Shown here one piece after another: positions 43,529-56,000 of a DNA stretch of 64,000 nt (position 1 is its first letter; each line of letters opens with the position of its first letter). The stretch spans positions 49,137,943-49,201,942 of the forward strand of contig OZ022346.1 in assembly GCA_963989245.1 (NCBI GenBank), written 5' to 3'. Both the position numbers and the translations under genes were made by a program. The notes beneath the pieces were generated by a model. The model ran no database searches. It saw nothing but the letters and a program-made list of their open reading frames with translations, and was not told where the DNA came from. The stretch is from Nansenia antarctica (Eukaryota > Chordata > Actinopteri > Argentiniformes > Microstomatidae).

Positions 43529-45286
43529 TAGTCTTTTACTTAATTTCCCCAGATGGCCAGCTCCCTCTCTCCGTCAGTCTTCCTCATAACTCTCCACATG
43601 TCTCTCCTTCTATCTATTTTTCAGGAGACTGCAGGTACAGTTCAGACCACGGAGCTATGGTCTCCTGGGAACATCTCAGTAATGGTGTAAACCTAGAGAT
43701 GGAGCTATCAAAGGTATCTGCTTTATCACTGCATAAATGACAGTTATTGATTTTCCAGGCACAATCTGACTGTCCCAATCCCTTATAACATCACATGATC
43801 CCACAGCAAGGCAAGCATATTAATGCATCTGAGAAATATCAACCACCACAGACCAAACACAGACCAAGTTTCAGAATTGTAATCCACACTCACGGACAGA
43901 ACTGGACAGAACTAGAGCATCGCTACTACTAGTGGGGTCACCCTGTGTGCTCAATCATACCTGTTGTGTTTTCTCAGGTGGTTCTACTGCTGCTCCACCA
44001 TGCTGTTTATAATGATTATTATACCCTTCACACACTGGGGCATAACATTGAGGTAGGGGACAGGGCCTCATTATTGTAGACCTAAGTAACCACAGCATTT
44101 AAAGCAGTTTTTAAATGACAGTTCCATACTGTAGCATGTCATTTATAAGTTATATTTGTAAATACATAAGTGGCTCATTCCTTATCCCTTAGCTTGAGCT
44201 TGTCACCATGCTTCGCTTTGTTGTGGACGACGAGAACGGCCTCTGTGAGCAGTGATCTGGAGAAGTATCTGAAGAAAAGGAAAAGTAAGTCACAACATTT
44301 TTCTGTGTTTCATATTCATATTCAACAACACTGCCCCTGCAGTGGTCTGCACAGAGTTCTGAAATAACAGCAAGTATCTCTCGCTCTCTCTCTCAAATGT
44401 TTCAGCCTTTGCTAGTAGATGGGGGTCTAGTGCCTCCTCTTTCACGGATGATGAGTCGCCTGTCTTCAACCGCAACCGAGGGTCCAGTTCATGCAGCTCC
44501 ACACTGTGGCCTCCTCCTCAGTCAGGTATACTTTTCCATTTACTGTGATCATGTCATTTTGGGGGTGTTGAAATGGGTACAACGGCAACTCAGACTCTAG
44601 GTACATTGCCTGTTCCGAGGCATGGGTATTGCCAAATTACATTTGAATTTAGTGTACTGTACACTGCAGACATTTTTGCAAATACTTTTATGCTCTTCAG
44701 CTCTCCCTTGCAGGATCTGATGAACACTCCTCAGTTCAGACTGAGGAAGCTGCAGAGGCAGCTGTCCCAGGAGAGAGACATGAGGGATGAGCTGGAGAGA
44801 ATTGGCTAACAGTAGCACCACTATCACATAGAGAGGTATGCATTTCTCTGCTATTTAAGCAATCCATCAGGTTGATTTTATTTGTGCTATTGTATGAAAA
44901 TTGCTTTTATATCTCCAGGTGCTACTACTTATACTGAGCTTCCTGCATTCTAATTGTCCCCCCCCCCTTAATAGAAGCCCAAATCTACCAGTTGCAGTAT
45001 CGTTTAGAGAAGCTGAAAAGAAATCAGGCTGAACAGGAGCTGGAGCCCAGAGCGGAGCTACAGGAGCTCCAGAGCAAGAACCAAACGTAAGGATGGAGGA
45101 AGGGTGGAGGGAGGAGGAAAAAAGATGAATAACATTATGGAGGGTTGGGGAACTCTGTGTGACTGTGGTGTCTGTCTGTCTCTTGCAGCAATATGGGGTT
45201 CTCATTTTCAGGTGCTACAAGAATGTAATGTAATCTGTCTCTGGCTGTAGAATGTGCATGAAATCCTGAAGAATGTTGCTATATTG

Positions 45287-48200
45287 CAGGGCTTAAAGTT
45301 CTCCGGCGGCACGGGGGAATTTTGAGCAATAAAATAAAATAAAATCACATGCTATTTCTTTACATCGTAATTTAAAGAGTCATCTTCAGCAAAGAGACAG
45401 TTCCGCCTACCAATGGTATCACATTGCTCAAGCCAACCAACGACTTCTAGCCAATCGGAGGCAGAGTAGTGGGGCGGGCCTTAAGAAGTTTGAATGAGTG
45501 TAATGTTAAGGCCAATGCACACGGCGTGCAATTTTTGTTGCACCACAACATTCGATTGCAATGCACACGGCGTGCGATGCGATTTTGTTGCACCGCAAAA
45601 TTCCATTTTCAACTCACACCATTGAAGTCTATGAGAAAATCATAAAGAATCTCATCCCAATGCACACGGCGTGCGATGCAATTTTGTTGCACCACAACAT
45701 TCCATTCTCAATTGTTACTTTATTGTTACGTAGTCGGACCAGGCAGGCTGATTACAATAGGCTCTACCAATATTGCTTGCCTTGCTTCCACAATTTCTAC
45801 AAGATACAACTGGACATATTGTGATAAAATATGTGGGTCCCCTGATTTAGGGGTATTGGTAAAATGTCAGGAGAGGGAGCGCACAAAACACACAGCCAGA
45901 AAGGTGTATTATAAAAGCCACTTTATTATTATGGGCGATGATCAGCCGGACATAGATTCGGAGGACGGCATAGTTCAATAAGTTAGAGCTGGTTTCCCTA
46001 ATTACCATTACAAACAGTGTACAAAAAAGGCACGCTCTATTGGAGCCACAGCACGCTCATAAAGCCACACATAGAAGCACGCTCATATCGAGCCACAGCA
46101 TAACCATACGGGCCGACACGAGGCCATAGGACACCACACAACTCCACTACAAGGGGCGATCAGCAAGACCGGGTGCTCACCACTACACGGCAGCGAATGT
46201 TCCTGCGTTCGCGCTACAATATTGTGCCTACATGCTCGATTGTTATTATTATGTAATATAGGCGTCTTGTATGTGAGATGTGCCGTGTAGCTATGTGGCA
46301 TGACACGGAAATAAATCATGCATGCAGTAATTCGTAGATCTAGTAATGTGTATAGTGGCAGCTGTGGGCTAGGTGTAGTGGCTGGCTGATGGTGATGTTC
46401 ATATATTGCCCTTGACTGTCAAACCGTTAAAATAGATGATTGCTCCATCCACAATTGAAGATGTCAGGTTGACTGGTTGACAAGTTATGAGCTTTTCGTC
46501 ATCCATTTCATCCATTCAGGTTACCGGTAAATTACATACACGTACAGTAGAGTAAATATTAATTTTGGGTTGCCAGATGTCCGGTTTTCAGTGGACAGTG
46601 TCTATACAACGTGTGTACAATTTGGCTGGTCATTCAGTCGTGCTAGATTAGAAATCTGGCAACCCCGTGCTATCGTAGATCTTTGAGTAAACTAATATAA
46701 TATATACAGTATACATTATACAAGTTTCACTTTTTGAATGGAATTACTGAAATAAATCAACTTTTTGATGATATTCTAATTATATGACCAGCACCTGTAG
46801 TATAGTATATATTATAAGTATAAATAACGTTACTTGCTAAAAGATTTACGATAGCCTTTTTGGCTGCACAGTACAAAATACAAATAACAACAATGATAAT
46901 ACTTTTTTAGTAATATTTTATTCACATGTAATACATGCCATCATGTTAAATAACTTAATACCCTCCCTAAAGCACGTATTTCATCAAAAACAAAACCAAC
47001 ATATTCATAAGAATGCAGGTATGCAAAGTTATAGATAAATTCACTGAAAAAGCTTAATGTCAAGCCCTGACAACACTATATTTGTACTTTGAAATTGCAT
47101 GTATGTATTATGTATGTTACACTAATGTTTTTCAAACTACTGTTACAATTAATTTGGTTCCGTTTGTATTGGAAACTGTTATTAAACAGTTTATAAGAGT
47201 ACAGTAACGTAATAGACTAGTGTTTTGATGCTAGCTCCGAAATGTTAGCTAGCCAGCTAGCCACCTCTTTGTTTGTTAGCCAGGGCCAGGTAGAAACAAA
47301 CAACTGTTACAATTAATTTGGTTCCGTTTGTATTGGAAGCTGTTATTAAACAGTTTATAACAGTACAGTACCCTAATAGACTAGTGTTTTGATGCTAGCT
47401 CCAGTGGTCTCTCTCCCCGTTATGAGTGACTCAATTAATTTAGATAGACCAGTTGAAGTTTTCCCAATTGTCCCATTGTGATGCAATAATCCGTCGCACC
47501 ACAAACTTTTACAAAATTTGCAAAATTTGACAGTGTGACAAAACTTGCACGCCGTGTGCTTTGTCCCATTCATCCACGAATGGAATCGAATTTTCGCTGT
47601 GCGATTAAAATTGGGGCCGTATGCGTTGGGATGAGATTTTCTCATAGACTTCCATTCAAACTTCAAAATCGAATGTTGTGGTGCAACAAAAATTGCACGC
47701 TGTGTGTATTGGCCTTTAGCTTGTAGAGACGTTCGCTTTTAGCAGCCCGCTATCTCGCTAACTTTAGTAAGAGTCTATTAAAATGGAAGCCAAGTTTCTT
47801 AAACCTTGCTCATACAACAACCTTGCCGGGAGCGACGGCTACAGGTAGCCTACCACTTCATCTTCAATGGCCGACCGTGTTTGCGAGCAAAAGATCCGAG
47901 TGTGCGCGTTTATAGCTGAACATGATCTGTCTTTCACAATGGCTCAGCCACTCGTCGATTTGTGCAAGAAGCTATCAGAAGACAAAAATGCACTGACAAA
48001 GCTGTCCGTTTCCAATCAGCACGCCAGCTATTTAAACACACATGGCCTTTGTCCCGGAATTGAAAAAACGGCTGTGTGAAAAGCTTAAAAAAGCAACGTT
48101 TTCAATTAATATCGACAAAGCTACTAATCTTAACATGGACAAAATCCTCAATGTCCTTGTTCGATTTTTTTAGGATCTGGCCAAAGTAACAACACAACAC

Positions 48201-48631
48201 CTAGTCAGCAGGAAAGTAAACATCGCCAACTCGTCAGCCCTCATGCAGGAGCTCAAAGATATCCTGGAGTCCAATGGTCTTGACTGGTCACTAGTCATCA
48301 GTATTCTACTTGATGTAGATCTATTGATCTATTGTTATAGTGATAGTGGCTTGATAAGTGATGCAATCAGTTTGGCCTTAAGTGATTTAATCAGTTTGTT
48401 CTTTTAAAGACATCTAAATATATTATTTTATTTTGTATTGAGTATAAAACAGTATTAATGCATTTTAACATTGAGACATATATTTTGTATTGACTATAAA
48501 ATAGTATTATTGCATTTAAACATTGAGAAAAGAAGCTGTCTTCTGTACCCGCTCTCCCAATATCTCAAACTGTGACCCCCCTCCCCAAGAAAAAGTTTCA
48601 GGCACAGGATTTTTTCCCACTTTAAGCCCTG
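45287..48631 (+). mobile_element. hAT-like element with decayed transposase, split by a Harbinger-like element
   Basis: The ends are cagggcttaaagt (45,287) and actttaagccctg (48,619-48,631). No 8-bp target repeat is seen. Inside, at about 47,866-48,170, a frame starts MADRVCEQKIRVCAFIAEHDLSFTMAQPLVDLCKKL. It resembles the N-terminal part of hAT-type, ZNF862-like transposase proteins, and breaks after THGLCPGIEK. A 2.2-kb second element is nested at 45,509. Confidence 0.75.
45509..47715. mobile_element. Harbinger-like non-autonomous element, 2.2 kb
   Basis: Long inverted ends start AGGCCAATGCACACGGCGTG on the left, and in complement AGGCCAATACACACAGCGTG on the right. They are flanked by TTA (45,506-45,508 and 47,716-47,718), the target repeat typical of PIF/Harbinger. 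Sub-repeats of tgcacacggcgtgcgatgc occur near the left end. A direct repeat of about 100 bp (47,139-47,236 and 47,302-47,401) lies inside. No transposase is present. Confidence 0.9.
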
Positions 48632-48769
48632 CAACACACTACGGCTGTAACAATTTGATATTAATAAAAATATTGAATGAGGGTTTCTACATGTGATCTG
48701 GAAGATGTGAAATCACATTCATTGATTGTCAGTTGTCTAAGTCAGATGTTGTGGTGACGAATGTGTATA

Positions 48770-49135
48770 ATATATGTGACACAGTCTGATCATTGGTCCG
48801 CATGTCGGCAACCAATCAAAGTGTTCGGACTTTTCTTTTGAAACACTACATTTCAACGTTGTTGAGAATCACAACACAAACTCGCTAGTCAAGCCAAAAT
48901 ACTGCAAGGCAATGGATTGCCGGTGAGTAATTTCCACTGCTATCTAGTTAACTATAACACTACTTTACATTGTTAGCAGGCTCACAAAACAAGCTGTGTT
49001 AGTTGACTAGCGACGTGTGTGTCATTGATTTTCAATAACGCGGAAATGTATTCACATTTTTCGAAAGAAAAGTCAGATCATTACATCGGATCCCGACATG
49101 AGGACCAAAGCATTAGAATGTGTCATATGTGTTCT
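48770..49135 (+). mobile_element. MITE copy B, next to a tdrd12 splice acceptor
   Basis: Same family as 12,014-12,339, in the opposite orientation, with ends ATATGTGACACAGTCTGATC and an inverted copy near 49,135. Its right end lies 6 bases before the acceptor of the first visible tdrd12 exon and so supplies or replaces part of that acceptor region. Confidence 0.85.
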
Positions 49136-49141
49136 CTCCAG

Positions 49142-50027
49142 ATCCTAGTGAGACAGAAGTTCACTAGGCCGTCGGTGGCTGAAAGCTATTGGGGCTGTGA
49201 CACGGTCCTCATCTCCCGCAGCGCAGACGAGCCCCTCACCTACCTCCCCCCGTTACTGGCTCACATGCAGCTGTCCTCAGGCTACAGCACCCTCTCCTCA
49301 CACACCGGGGTGAGCCCAGCACACACACACGCATACACACACACACACACCAGACTGGAGGATGGAAGCTCAAGCCTGTCTCCATAGTGTCAATGTAGGA
49401 GTGTCTGTGTTATTAACAGACTAGCCTAAAACTAGCTAAAATATGTACAATAGAACAATATTGTTCCAACTCCAGTACTTTCCATGCTATCAGAAGGCTG
49501 ATTTTTAGATGTGGTTTTCTGGACTACTACAAATCCATAGTAAAACGATCAAGTGGTGAGTGAAGATACCCATGTGTTGTTGTTGTTGTCGTCTGGTGTC
49601 CCCCCCCCCAGCCCATAGCAGTGATCCTGTGCCCGGGGTGGGAGAAGGCCCAGACTGTGTTTGACCGGCTGGAGGAATGCCAGACTGCCCAGTCCCTTCA
49701 CCCCATGATTGCACTGGTGGGACTAGGGAAGGACGAAGCCAAGATGATCAAGATCCAGAAGAACTGTAAGCCTACTGTCTCGGGGGCTCTATTAGACTTG
49801 CTCTAGTTGAAGTCATAGAAATTGTTTTGGGGGGGGGGGGTTGAATTACAACATTGGGGGGGGGCGGCGGTGGGGGTGACGGTAGCCTAGAGGTTAGAGA
49901 GGCCGGTAGCCTAGAGGTTAGAGAGGTAGCCTAGAGGTTAGAGAGGCCGGCTTGCAATAGGAAGGTCAGGAGGGCGCTTGCATGTGGCAAGGCAATTAAC
50001 CCCTGTGCGTTTACTATGCAGGCTGGG

Positions 50028-50095
<68 letters not shown>

Positions 50096-53000
50096 CTACT
50101 TGAAAAGTAGATCTTGGTTCAAAAAAGATTGGGCACCCTGGGTCTAGAGCAAAAATACCTAATTCCAACAATTGACTGTATAGTATATTGTTGGATATTT
50201 GAATATGTCATTCCCTCATTCCCTAACCCTTCTGTCTCCAGGCCAGATGGTTGTGACCACTCCCTTCAGCCTGGTGCGTCTGATGGCCTTCCACTGCTTT
50301 ATGTTCCTGCGGCTGTGTCACTTGGTGCTGGACGAGGTGGATCTGCTCTACTCACAGGCCCCAGACGAGGTCAGAGAGAGAGAGAGAGAGAGAGACATGA
50401 TTTTATGATGTTTAGAATGGAGTTCACTAAGTTAAAGAGGAACAACCGCCTGATGCAGTGGAGGACTGTCTGTCAACTAGGGCAGGGCGATATGCCCAAA
50501 AAACGTTATCATTATATATGATATATTTTTCCTATTGATCAATAACTACAATTAACATAATCATTAATTCAATTATGTTCTATGTACCTTTTGAAGGGCA
50601 TTTTATGCTTATGACTGAAGCCTAAAATAACCAGCAGGTTCAAAATGTCTGAAGGCAATACCAGATAACCAAAAAGCAGTGCTTGATTACAGTTGCAGTA
50701 ATAACACTTATCTATATCTTTTTATTCATTGTCTTATTATATAGTTAAATGTGTATCTATTTATTTTCCTTCTTGTTCTGTATTTTTTAATGCTATATGA
50801 AAAGTTATTTGAATTGCCCCTGTTGAAATGTGCTGTACAAGTAAACTAGCCTTGCCAACACCATCTCCCTATGAGTGTTCTCTGACTGCATTGTTCCTTC
50901 TCAGATGGCCACCATTCTGCAGCACTTCCAGAAGGTGACCGACAGAAGCGAGCGGGCTTCCTGCCCCAGGCAGATCATCGCCGTGGGCAAACGCTGGAGC
51001 AGCCAGATGGTGGGGCTCCTGGCAGACCACATGATCAACCCCTGCATCATCATCACAGTGACCGAGGAGGCAGCACTTTACGGCAACGTGCACCAGGTCA
51101 GCTTAACCTTTGAGGTTGCATATAGCAGGGTATCCGCGGTGTCTTGAAAAGTATTAAAAGTTGATAAATCAATTTGGGGAAAATCAAGACCCTTAATAAG
51201 TATTAAGTCTTATCACGATTTTATGAGGTCTTGAATCTTGTAGATATTTTTCTGAATTAGACTCTGTCCAAAGAGTTGAGTCCTAAAAACTTTTAGTAAA
51301 AGTTTGGGAATTTATTAGTTCTATTAAAAAACAAAGATGAACCGGAAATGGTGTTGTATGATAGTGGTCTAGTGTCTATTACAACTAAAACTGTTAAGTT
51401 AAAGGTGTCACTGATGTAAACGGTTACAGCTCCAAGTGGCGGTGAGGTCTGGATATTGACACGGTCTTTAAAAAGTCTTAGAAAGGTATTGAAATTAACC
51501 TCAAGATTCCTGTATATACCCTGTATAGGCAACCATGTCTTTAAACTAATGCTGTCAATCGATTAAACATTTTAATCAAGTTAATCACAATAATAGGCTG
51601 TGATTAATCACATGTTTAAAATACTAGTATATACTTGTATTTTTGGGGGGAGATAAAGCATAAAACAAAAACAACTGCATGGCATACTGGTTAGAGGAAT
51701 CTGTTATTTGTTTTACTTTATTATAACATTTCTTAGTTTTGATGATTTCTAAATAAGATTAGAATCTCTTAAATGTGCAGAGTAAAAGAGTCTCAAGCTA
51801 TGCAGTCAGAATTGCACTTAACTGCCAAACCTCAGACTGCACCCGTCTGTTCTCGCCTGAATTCTAGTCGGTTGACTCAAGCCCTATCGTAAGTAACTGC
51901 TCCGCCTCAGAGGTGAAAGGAAAAAACGTTGTTCCCGCCCGGTCTCGAACCAGGGACCCCCGGAGTCGGGAAGAGTTACTCTGAAACTCTTATGTCTTCG
52001 ACCACTAGTTCGTTTTGTGGCGCTGTTCCGACTTTTAGTACTTCAGCAAGCGGAGACGTAGTCTCCGAAGACTAGAAGAAGTCTGCTTCTTGCTTTCAGA
52101 CAGTTTTTTTCTTCAAACCCATCACTGTTATTTTCATTCTCGAATTGCTATCACAGAATACAGTATACTTTTATAGCTCCTACATAAACTAAGAAGGACA
52201 CAGGTTAAAGTATACCTTTTGCTCTTGAGATCACTTTGGCCTTGTGAGAGGAATGGTAGAGCGCTCGCTTAGCATGCGCGAGGTAGCAGGATCAATGCTA
52301 CGCATCTTAGTAGAATTTGGTAATATGAAGTATGATTAATTTGCGTTACATTTTTCTAAAGTTTACGGATTAATCGGGAGTGTTAACACGTTAACATTGA
52401 CAGCCCTACTTTAAACACTTGATGACATGTCTGTACACGATCAATTCACAAAAGTAAATTATTTTCTTGAGCAAGAGATCCTAATAAAATGTTCTACCAC
52501 CTTTTTGTGGCCGATTGTTATGATTACATCAAGTTTTCTCTGAAAAATGGTGGACATCGCAAGTCTGTAAACACAAAAGAGTGCGTTTGTGAAATTCAAT
52601 GGATGCAAAATGCTCATAGAGTTGCCCGTATACATTTTTTATTATTTAAATGTTTTGTCAAAGGTATAACAACTTGAAATGCTAATGTTGCCTATGCGCA
52701 ACATCGGGTGTTAAGGACTATAAATCACACATTTATGCTTAGGCCTTCGTGTAAAATAATGTTTTTGTGGCTCAAAGGCTGAATTAAAACACATGTGGGT
52801 ATTAACTGCCTATATCTGTACAAAAAAGACAGACATGTTATCCCTTGGGAAGTCCTAATCACAGTTTCATTTCATGCAAGGCAAACTGGGTCCTGGTATC
52901 AAAGGGTTATGGGGGTAGAGGGTCTCCACAAGACAGTTGGGTACAACTATCAAACCCCATGTGTCCTAGTGTTGTCATAAACAGACTTTATTTGGCATAA

Positions 53001-56000
53001 TCAATTGGTGTACAGATCCCCCCAAAAATCTGCTATTCCTGGTTAAATCTTACAGTCTTCAATCACTTGAGATTATGTTTCCCTCATCTTTCTCCCCACA
53101 GATGATCCTGTTGTGTCTGGAATGCACAAAGATCTCAGTGCTGCTTGGTTCGTTAGACTTCAACCCTGAGGTGGTCCAGAAGACCCTCATTATCGCTAAC
53201 TCTGCAGAGGAGGTCGAGCATGTCTTTAAGGTACAACACTCTCCTGTGTGAAGAGGGTTTTTTCATTTTTGCAACCTTATATTGGGAGACTGTCTTTTGC
53301 AGGGGTAGTGGAAGAACCAAAAGACCATTGTTGTTATTGATGTATCACCAGTTGCCTAGTTATGGCTTTGTTATGCCTACCATTGAAAAGGCATTTTTTT
53401 CAGCCATTTGACCAGTGATTGTTGTGCCATTTCGTATGTCTGCTCACTGTGCCGATGTCTACACGTCTCCTGAATATTGTAACAATTAGTTTGTGCCATT
53501 TTAGTTTAGCATTTACCTTTGTAAACGTGTATCTTGTCATGCAAAATATAAATCACTATCTTGGAGAAAAAGTACTGTAGAAGTATAATAAAAACATAAA
53601 TAATAATTGGTCATTAATTAATACATGTTTTTTTTATTTTTATATAATCTGTATTTTATTGGATTTTTCATATTGTCACATTTGGTCAACACATTTCTCG
53701 ACTCATACAACTGTAGTATAAAATAATAACAATATCACAGAATAACTCTATTGGACAATTTCTCCTACATAACACTGTCACCAAACATTAATACATGTTT
53801 TTAACTACATCTATTTGATCTTCCCTCCTTGTGTCTGTCATTCAGGGTGTGACCAGCACATCTGCATTCTCCCTGAAAGCTCATGAGGGTTTAACATACC
53901 AGTTTGACTTTGTGATTGAGCAGTGGAGGAAGGACATTGGACTTGGCACTCATGTCATTCTGGGTAAATTAAATCAATTAATTATTTGACATTTAAATCT
54001 TGTCAATTTCATATTATTGATAACATTCAACAAATGTCTCCCTGTATTTCCCCTGTATTCCAGTCACCACCAATGAGTGTCTGAAGGCCCTGGGCATCAG
54101 GGATGCTACGTGTGTCGTGCATTACGGCTTCCCAAGCTCCCCTAAACTGTTTGGCAGCCGTCTGTTCTGCATGTCTGACAACTTCCAGAACCTCTCTGAC
54201 AAGGTAGGACAGACCAGCTACCCTCCACTCCTTTCACAAGCATACTGAGTTCACAGGTCATTTTATTTTATACACAAGACAAACAAACAAACGAACTAAC
54301 AAACAACAAACTGCCAGGCATACATGTCTAGTATGATTTGGTTCAAAGCAATTCCCAAAATGCAACATCGTCAGGTATTACAAGGGTACAAGTAAAGAGT
54401 AAAATGTAAAAGTAAAAATAAAAAAGTGTACAGGCTTGCATCACTACAGGATATAATCAAACATTTGAATACACTTTGAGAGTCAATAATTGGACCCCAT
54501 ATGTTCAAATATCTATTGGGAACTTTAGAGTTGTAGAAGCGTATTCTCTCCATCTGCATGATACTGATTAATCCGTAGAGCCATTTCTGGAAGCAGGGAG
54601 GTGGAGGTGATTTCCAATCCAATAGAATAATTTTCTTAGCAGCAACAATACCAGTCATTCATTCCGACCGTTCCTCAGCCGTATAGTTGGAAGCAGTCTC
54701 TGAACATCCAAAGAGTGCCAGTTCAGGATCAGGGGGAATGTCCCTTCCATAGACCCTGGAAAACCACCAGATTTTTTGCAAATGAGGACCGAGACAGAAA
54801 AGATGCGCTAGAGACCCATCTGCATTTTTGCATCTGTCACACAGTGGAGAAACCGATGGATAAATTCGGTGTAATGTCTTTGAATAGTGGAGTCTATGGA
54901 TGACTTTGAATTGGATCAATTTGTACCTGACATTAATTGATCAAGATTGGATTCTAGCTAAACCTTGTTTGTCGTCAGTCACCTCGATATTAAGGACCAG
55001 GCTTCGCTCAGATGGTCAGTGGATACAGATGGGCCTCACCTGGGAAACCCCATTGCCAGTAAGACAAAGCCCTAGCGTTGGCTGCCCAGAAATAGTTACG
55101 AAATACAGGAAGGCCTAATCCTCCCTCAGTTTTGGCCTTTTGCAGATGTGCTTTCGCTATGCGATGAGCTTTATATCCCCAAACAAATGGAAAGATAATG
55201 GAGTCCAACTTCTTAAAAAATGCTGAAGTGAGGAAGATTGGGAGATTCTGAAATAAATATAAAAAATCTAGGGGGCGATACCATCTTGATCGTGTTGATA
55301 CGGCCCATCATAGATAAGGGCAGAACGGAGAGGAGCTCTCGAAAGCACGTCTACTCCATCCACTACTCACTAGCGCCCCGCTAGTTCACAGGTCTTTTAA
55401 TTTGCGTATTATACCTGTTGCTTTGCAAACGTCTGAGAAATGTGCCCCATTTCCCAGCACCATGATTGTATTGGGTATGCTTTCTCAACCTCAAGATTGC
55501 TGTCTGGACTCACCAAAGGCTTTTCTTCAACAGGACAAGAAGGGTGCATCCCACCCCCTGAAGTCAGTCCTCCTGCTGTCTGAGAGGAACGCCCGTCACG
55601 TCATCGGGGTCATGCGCTACCTGAAGCGCACCGAGGCATCGCTGCCCCCCGAGCTGCTCCACTTCGCCCAGGGGGTCCTGCAGGCCCAGGAGGAGCAGAA
55701 GACTGACAGGCCCTTCTGCAGCTACCTCAAGAGCTTCGGCTTCTGCAAGTCAGTGTTTAGAATATGGACGGATTGACCTAAAATGTACTTGATTTGACAT
55801 TAATAATCTGCTAAGATGCAACTGTAATTAGCTGAACCCTGGATTTGGCTATTTTGCTCGTAGGTATGCGTCTGAAGAAAGGTGAAGTGGAACTGAATTC
55901 TGTAATGCTTAATTACTTTCTTTCTGTTGCAGGGACAGTAGTGTTTGTCCTTATCGACACAGCATCAGCCCTAAACAGGACCGCCCACTTCATCAAGACT

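Larger units (their letters stand above)
39327..45086 (+). pseudogene. numa1: numa1-like 5' gene fragment
   Basis: NuMA organises spindle poles through an N-terminal Hook-like domain and a long coiled coil. Exons visible: 39,327-39,368 (MELDEDKVLVLLEW); 39,500-39,585 (INSLKLDQPLLQINQLQDG); 41,009-41,088; 43,625-43,713; 43,978-44,052 (VVLLLLHHAVYNDYY); 44,193-44,284; 44,406-44,525; about 44,703-44,808 (LMNTPQFRLRKLQRQLSQERDMRDELE); 44,975-45,086. The first five join in phase and give the Hook-like domain. Exon 6 has a 1-base frame break within DENGL…SSDLEKYL. The exon at 44,703 does not join in frame and runs into stops after RDELE. Coiled-coil exons after 45,086 are absent. This is a truncated, probably non-functional copy. 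Assembly indels could explain the frame breaks but not the missing 3' part. Confidence 0.75.

Noticed and set aside
44703..44808. A separate coiled-coil gene at 44.7 kb
   Set aside because: TPQFRLRKLQRQLSQERD fits the numa1-like series just upstream, so I treated it as another exon of that fragment.
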